DNA from: Kurthia senegalensis
GTDB taxonomy: Bacteria > Bacillota > Bacilli > Bacillales_A > Planococcaceae
Direction of reading: 5' to 3'
Length of the DNA: 64,000 nucleotides
Assembly (NCBI RefSeq): GCF_000285595.1
Contig: NZ_HE611064.1
Coordinates: 575,270 to 639,269 of the forward strand
Both the position numbers and the translations under genes were made by a program. This document shows positions 60,475 to 64,000 of the stretch, piece after piece. The first letter of the stretch is position 1, and each line of letters opens with the position of its first letter. The notes under the pieces were generated by a model. That model did no database searches. It saw only the letters and a list, made by a program, of their open reading frames with translations, and was not told the DNA's origin.

Positions 60475-61249
60475 TAAGCGTTCAAAACTTTATTTAACAC
60501 TCGTTTTCATCGTGTTGTACGCTCCTATTTTCTTCTTAATTTTTTATTCATTCAATAGTGGGGATTCGATGACGAACTTCCAGTCATTCACACTAAGCCA
60601 TTATAAAGATGTTTTCTCAGACAATCGTCTCGTTGTCATTTTATTAAATACGATTGTCGTTGCCCTATTGTCTGCATTATTTGCGACAATTATCGGTACG
60701 ATGGGTGCGATCGGAATTCAAACGATGCGCAATCGTAAATTACGCAACACTGTTTTATCATTAAACAACATCTTAATCGTAAGCCCTGACGTTATTATCG
60801 GTGCTTCTTTCTTAATTTTATTTACGATGATTGGATTAAAACTCGGCTTTATGTCCGTTTTACTAAGTCATATCGCCTTCAGTATTCCAATCGTTGTCAT
60901 CATGGTCTTACCGAAAATGCAAGAAATGTCGAATTCATTAATCGACGCAGCACTTGACCTTGGTGCTTCTAAAAAAGAAGTGTTAACACGCGTTATTTTA
61001 CCGTATATCCAACCCGGGATCTTCGCTGGATTTTTCATGGCTTTAACGTATTCACTAGATGACTTTGCTGTTACATTTTTCGTTACCGGCAATGGCTTCT
61101 CAACATTATCCGTCGAAATTTACTCAATGGCACGTGCCGGTGTATCCTTAACGGTCAATGCGATTAGTGGTCTCGTATTCGCAGTAACAATGCTTCTTGT
61201 AATCGGTTACTACTTCGTAACGAATCGTAAAATGAAAGGAGTGCGCTAA
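60461..61249 (+). CDS. potC: PotC, polyamine ABC transporter permease
   Basis: 262 residues from the ATG at 60461-60463 with AAAGGAGC upstream. Six helices; LTLVFIVLYAPIFFLIFYSFNSG at the N-terminus and EAA loop DAALDLGASKKEVLTRVILPYIQPGIFAGF. Pairs with PotB to form the membrane channel. potD starts four bases after its stop. Confidence 0.95.
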   Translation: MEKINKRSKLYLTLVFIVLYAPIFFLIFYSFNSGDSMTNFQSFTLSHYKDVFSDNRLVVILLNTIVVALLSALFATIIGTMGAIGIQTMRNRKLRNTVLSLNNILIVSPDVIIGASFLILFTMIGLKLGFMSVLLSHIAFSIPIVVIMVLPKMQEMSNSLIDAALDLGASKKEVLTRVILPYIQPGIFAGFFMALTYSLDDFAVTFFVTGNGFSTLSVEIYSMARAGVSLTVNAISGLVFAVTMLLVIGYYFVTNRKMKGVR

Positions 61250-61252
61250 CAT

Positions 61253-62329
61253 ATGAAAAACCTCGTAAAAGCTTCCATAGCTATTTTAGTCGTTTGTGTT
61301 GCGCTAATCTTCATTACGAAATCGCTCGATACGAACGCTTCAAAATCAGGGAAAAACATTTTAACTGTTTACAACTGGGGAGAATATATCGACCCTGCAC
61401 TACTGAAAAAGTTTGAAAAAGAAACAGGCATTCACGTCGTTTATGAAACATTCGATTCGAATGAAGCGATGATTACAAAAGTGGAACAAGGTGGTACGAA
61501 TTACGATATCGCTATTCCTTCTGAATATACGATCGAACAAATGAAAGAAAAAGATTTATTACTTCCTGTCGATCATTCAAAAATCCCGAACTTAAAAAAT
61601 ATCGAACCTGATTTTTTAAATTTAGATTTTGATAAAAACAATTCCTATTCCATCCCTTATTTCTGGGGTACAGTCGGAATCGTTTACAACGAAAAAATGT
61701 TAACGAAAAAACTAGATTTCACTTCTTGGGATCAATTATGGGACCCTTCTCTTAAAGGAAAAGTATTACTCGTCGATAGTGCGCGTGAAGTACTCGGTAT
61801 GAGTTTGAATAGTATGAATATGTCTTTAAATGAAACCGATTCTACTAAGCTTCAAAAAGCGACAGACAAATTAATCGACCTGTCACCGAATGTGCAAGCT
61901 GTCATCGGTGATGAAGTAACACAATTAATGGTCAACGGTGATGCTCCTGTAGCACTGACGTGGTCGGGACAAGCGGCTGATATGATGTACGATAACGAAG
62001 ACTTAACATATACTGTACCGGATGAAGGCTCTAACTTATGGTTTGATAATATGGTCATTCCGAAAACGTCTAAAAACGTAGACGGTGCACACAAATTCAT
62101 CAACTTCATGTTAGATCCTGAAAACGCTGCTCAAAATGCCGATTACGTAGGTTATTCAACACCAAACAAAGCGGCACTAAAATTATTAGATCCCGAAGTA
62201 ACGAGCGATGAACGCTATTACCCTTCTGCAGAAGTGCGTAAAAACCTTCACGTTTACAAAAACTTAGGAAAAGAAAAAATCGGCGAATACAATGAACTAT
62301 TTTTGAAATTTAAAATGTCATTGAAATAG
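61253..62329 (+). CDS. potD: PotD, spermidine/putrescine-binding protein
   Basis: 358 residues. N-terminal hydrophobic segment ASIAILVVCVALIFITKSL acts as export signal or anchor. The only cysteine there follows VV, not the G/A/S usual before a lipobox cysteine, so lipoprotein processing is uncertain. Mature part: NILTVYNWGEYIDPALLKKFEKETGIHVVYETFDSNEAMITKVEQGGTNYDIAIPSEYTI, and IPYFWGTVGIVYNEKML and VALTWSGQAADMMYDN, the polyamine-binding aromatic/acidic residues of the family (W, E, D). Delivers polyamines to PotABC. Ends at a terminator. Confidence 0.94.
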   Translation: MKNLVKASIAILVVCVALIFITKSLDTNASKSGKNILTVYNWGEYIDPALLKKFEKETGIHVVYETFDSNEAMITKVEQGGTNYDIAIPSEYTIEQMKEKDLLLPVDHSKIPNLKNIEPDFLNLDFDKNNSYSIPYFWGTVGIVYNEKMLTKKLDFTSWDQLWDPSLKGKVLLVDSAREVLGMSLNSMNMSLNETDSTKLQKATDKLIDLSPNVQAVIGDEVTQLMVNGDAPVALTWSGQAADMMYDNEDLTYTVPDEGSNLWFDNMVIPKTSKNVDGAHKFINFMLDPENAAQNADYVGYSTPNKAALKLLDPEVTSDERYYPSAEVRKNLHVYKNLGKEKIGEYNELFLKFKMSLK

Positions 62330-62342
62330 ACCTATTTTTCCA

Positions 62343-62379
62343 GAAAAAGTCCTTCAACATATGTTGAAGGACTTTTTTA
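62343..62379 (+). terminator. Terminator after potD
   Basis: AAAAAGTCCTTCAACATATGTTGAAGGACTTTTTT: perfect 15-base stem with A and T tails. Confidence 0.93.
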
Positions 62380-62618
62380 ATGAACGCTGTCTCCTGTTTA
62401 TTCATTTGTTCAAATTAACAATTTTATTAATAAATCCCATTTTTAAATGTGTATAGTTATGAATCTATTTTCAAACAAATGAAAAAAAGATAGTATGACA
62501 AACATTCGATGCATAAATCTTTCTCATTTTAAGTCCCATCACTCATAAATAGAATAACGAGTACGGCTCATTTTTTTCTGTTTTTCATTTGCTATACTGA
62601 CTTTCGGGAGTGAAACAA

Positions 62619-63891
62619 ATGAAAAAGACACTTGCAGTTTTCGCATTAACTGCCGCACTATTTACGAGTGCAACAACAGCATCAGCAGAAGGAATCACAG
62701 GTAAAGTTCCATCTGAGAAAACGATAAATACATATCTTACGAAACACCCTCTAGCACTATCTGAAGAACAAAAATACATAACAAAAACTTCTTCAAAAAC
62801 AGTCGGTAAAACAGACAATACCGCTGCACTTAACTCATTAAACTTCGTGCGTCTTCTTACTGGCTTACCTCAAGTGAAAGAACACAAAAACTTTTCGAAC
62901 ATCGCACAAACAGCGGCTTATTTAATGGATAAAAATAAAACACTTGCTCACCAAATTAGCGTTCCTGTAGGCATGAGCAGTACGAGCAAAACGTATCGAA
63001 AAGGGGCACTCGGTGGCTTATCTAGTAATATTGGTGTCGGCTATCCAAACATTCAGCGTTCGATTCTCCAAGGTTATATGTATGATGGTGGCGGAAATAT
63101 GTCGGCTGTCGGACATAGAAAATGGTTATTGAACCCTTCTCTTCGTTCTACTGGATTCGGTAAAGTAGGTGCTTACACAGCGAACTACGTCTTCGACAAC
63201 AAAGCGACAGTTAATCAACAATTAAAAGGGCTTTATAAATGGTCCGCAGCTGATTTAAATGAACCTGGTGGTTGGGGCTTAACAGCAAAAAATTATGCAT
63301 CTGCGAAAATCGCTTGGCCTGCGCAAAGTATGCCGACACAACTCATGACAACGTCGACACCTTTCTCTTTATCTCTAGGCAAAAACTTTACGATTTCAAA
63401 CAAAGTAAAAATCACGATGAAAAACGCAAAAAAACCGTTTCTATTACGTCTAACAATTTAAAAAAAGGGCAACATTATAGTGTCAGCCCTTCTGGTTACG
63501 GATATATGAACGCCATTGTTTGGAAGCCAAACACAACTGATTTTGCTTATAAAGCTGGCGAAACGTATACAATCAAAATTACCGGCTTATTGAAAAACAA
63601 TAAAGCGACGACGATCAATTACAAAGTGAAGTTCTTTAATTTAGCTACTGCATTACCAAAACCAACGTTACCAAAAACGATTTCATTGAAAAAAGGAAAA
63701 TCGTATACATTCTCAACATTGAAACGCTTTGATTATGAAACATCACCGAACGTTTCTGTAAAATCGAGCAATAAAAAACAAAAGTATCGAATACGTATAC
63801 GATTAAAGCTATTTCAAAAGGAACGTCTTACGTAACTGTAACGAATAAGGCGAAAAAACAAACACAAAAAATTAAAGTAACAATTAAATAA
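62619..63891 (+). CDS. Secreted CAP/SCP-domain protein, two apparent frameshifts
   Basis: ATG at 62619-62621 with GGGAGTG upstream (a GTG at 62610 is less likely). Signal peptide MKKTLAVFALTAALFTSATTASA with an ASA-type cleavage site. A CAP domain follows (ALNSLNFVRLLTGLPQV, TLAHQIS, SVGHRKWLLNP-type GHRKWLLNPSLRSTGFGK). After that the frame breaks at seven A (63428-63434), continues KKTVSITSNNLKKGQHYSVSPSGYGYMNAIVWKP, and breaks again at six A (63773-63778) to end KKQTQKIKVTIK. One added A at each site gives 424 residues, with a beta-rich C-terminal part. No cell-wall sorting signal. Function unknown. Confidence 0.82.
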
Positions 63892-63895
63892 TAAT

Positions 63896-63932
63896 GAAAA
63901 ACCTCATCAAATATGTATTCGATGAGGTTTTT
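63896..63932. terminator. Terminator after the CAP gene
   Basis: AAAACCTCATC, loop, GATGAGGTTTT, T run on the plus strand; could also serve a minus-strand gene to its right. Confidence 0.88.
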
Positions 63933-63954
63933 CATTATTATCATCTTTTTCCTT

Positions 63955-64000
63955 CTACGACTTTTTACTGATTTCGTTCAGTATAGTTGCGATGCGATTT
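63955..64000 (-). CDS. Possible C-terminal end of a gene running in from the right
   Basis: The minus strand from 64000 reads NRIATILNEISKKS and a TAG at 63955-63957, just before the shared terminator. Only 14 codons are visible, so this is a guess from position and composition. Confidence 0.3.
   Translation of the reverse strand, partial: NRIATILNEISKKS

Overview
The window reads as the chromosome of a low-GC Gram-positive bacterium of the order Bacillales. The evidence is the full ylm/dcw cell-division cluster, the Bacillus-type runs ylbM-ylbL-coaD-rsmD-ylbG-ylbF-ylbC, pycA-ftsW-ylaN-typA, yktABC and ktrC-rnjA-rpoY-ykrA-def-pdhABCD, a bacillithiol enzyme (bshC), and AGGAGG-type ribosome binding sites. 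No sporulation gene appears where spore formers carry them (no spoVD or spoVE in the division cluster), and mraZ, murG and ylmD are also missing there. Together with an XRE regulator-potABCD block this suggests a non-sporulating lineage such as Staphylococcaceae or a Kurthia/Planococcaceae-like group. The glyoxylate shunt (aceA, aceB) argues for the latter. I cannot place it to genus.

Layout. 1-12.6 kb, minus strand: cell division and peptidoglycan synthesis (divIVA, ylmH, ylmG, sepF, ylmE, ftsZ, ftsA, divIB, murD, mraY, pbpB, ftsL, rsmH). 13-16 kb: bshC, a DUF3397 membrane protein, an enoyl-CoA hydratase. 16.2-26.5 kb: rpmF, ylbN, tmcAL, a polyamine-type acetyltransferase, the ylbL protease, coaD, rsmD, an unrecognised exported protein, ylbG, a phosphodiesterase, ylbF (ricF), ylbC and a DUF420 (CtaM-like) protein. 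26.7-38 kb: pycA, ftsW, ylaN, ylaI, typA, ylaF, suhB, yktB, an IS remnant, yktA. 38-43.5 kb: lrgAB, an RND efflux pump with a divergent TetR regulator, and a 57-residue membrane protein. 43.8-53.7 kb: pdhABCD, def, a HAD phosphatase, rpoY, rnjA, ktrC and a zinc-ribbon protein. 53.8-57.7 kb: glyoxylate shunt with a divergent LytTR-type regulator. 58-62.3 kb: XRE-cupin regulator and spermidine/putrescine ABC transporter. 62.6-63.9 kb: a secreted CAP protein.

Functionally the window couples envelope growth and division to central carbon metabolism. Pyruvate is carboxylated (PycA) or decarboxylated (PDH), and acetyl-CoA can enter the glyoxylate shunt.

A general caution: ten genes (divIB, pbpB, the enoyl-CoA hydratase, ylbL, ylbC, the DUF420 gene, pycA, ftsW, typA and the final CAP gene, the last one twice) are broken or shortened by one-base indels, each inside a run of 6-7 A or T. 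Restoring one base at each gives full-length proteins, so I annotate these as intact loci with probable sequencing errors rather than true pseudogenes.

The most interesting non-coding signals are a cloverleaf-shaped palindromic element between aceA and aceB, an IS remnant inserted exactly in the loop of a terminator, phased operator-like repeats upstream of the XRE-pot operon, twin dyads between the RND pump and its TetR gene, and a terminator-ended leader upstream of rpoY-rnjA.
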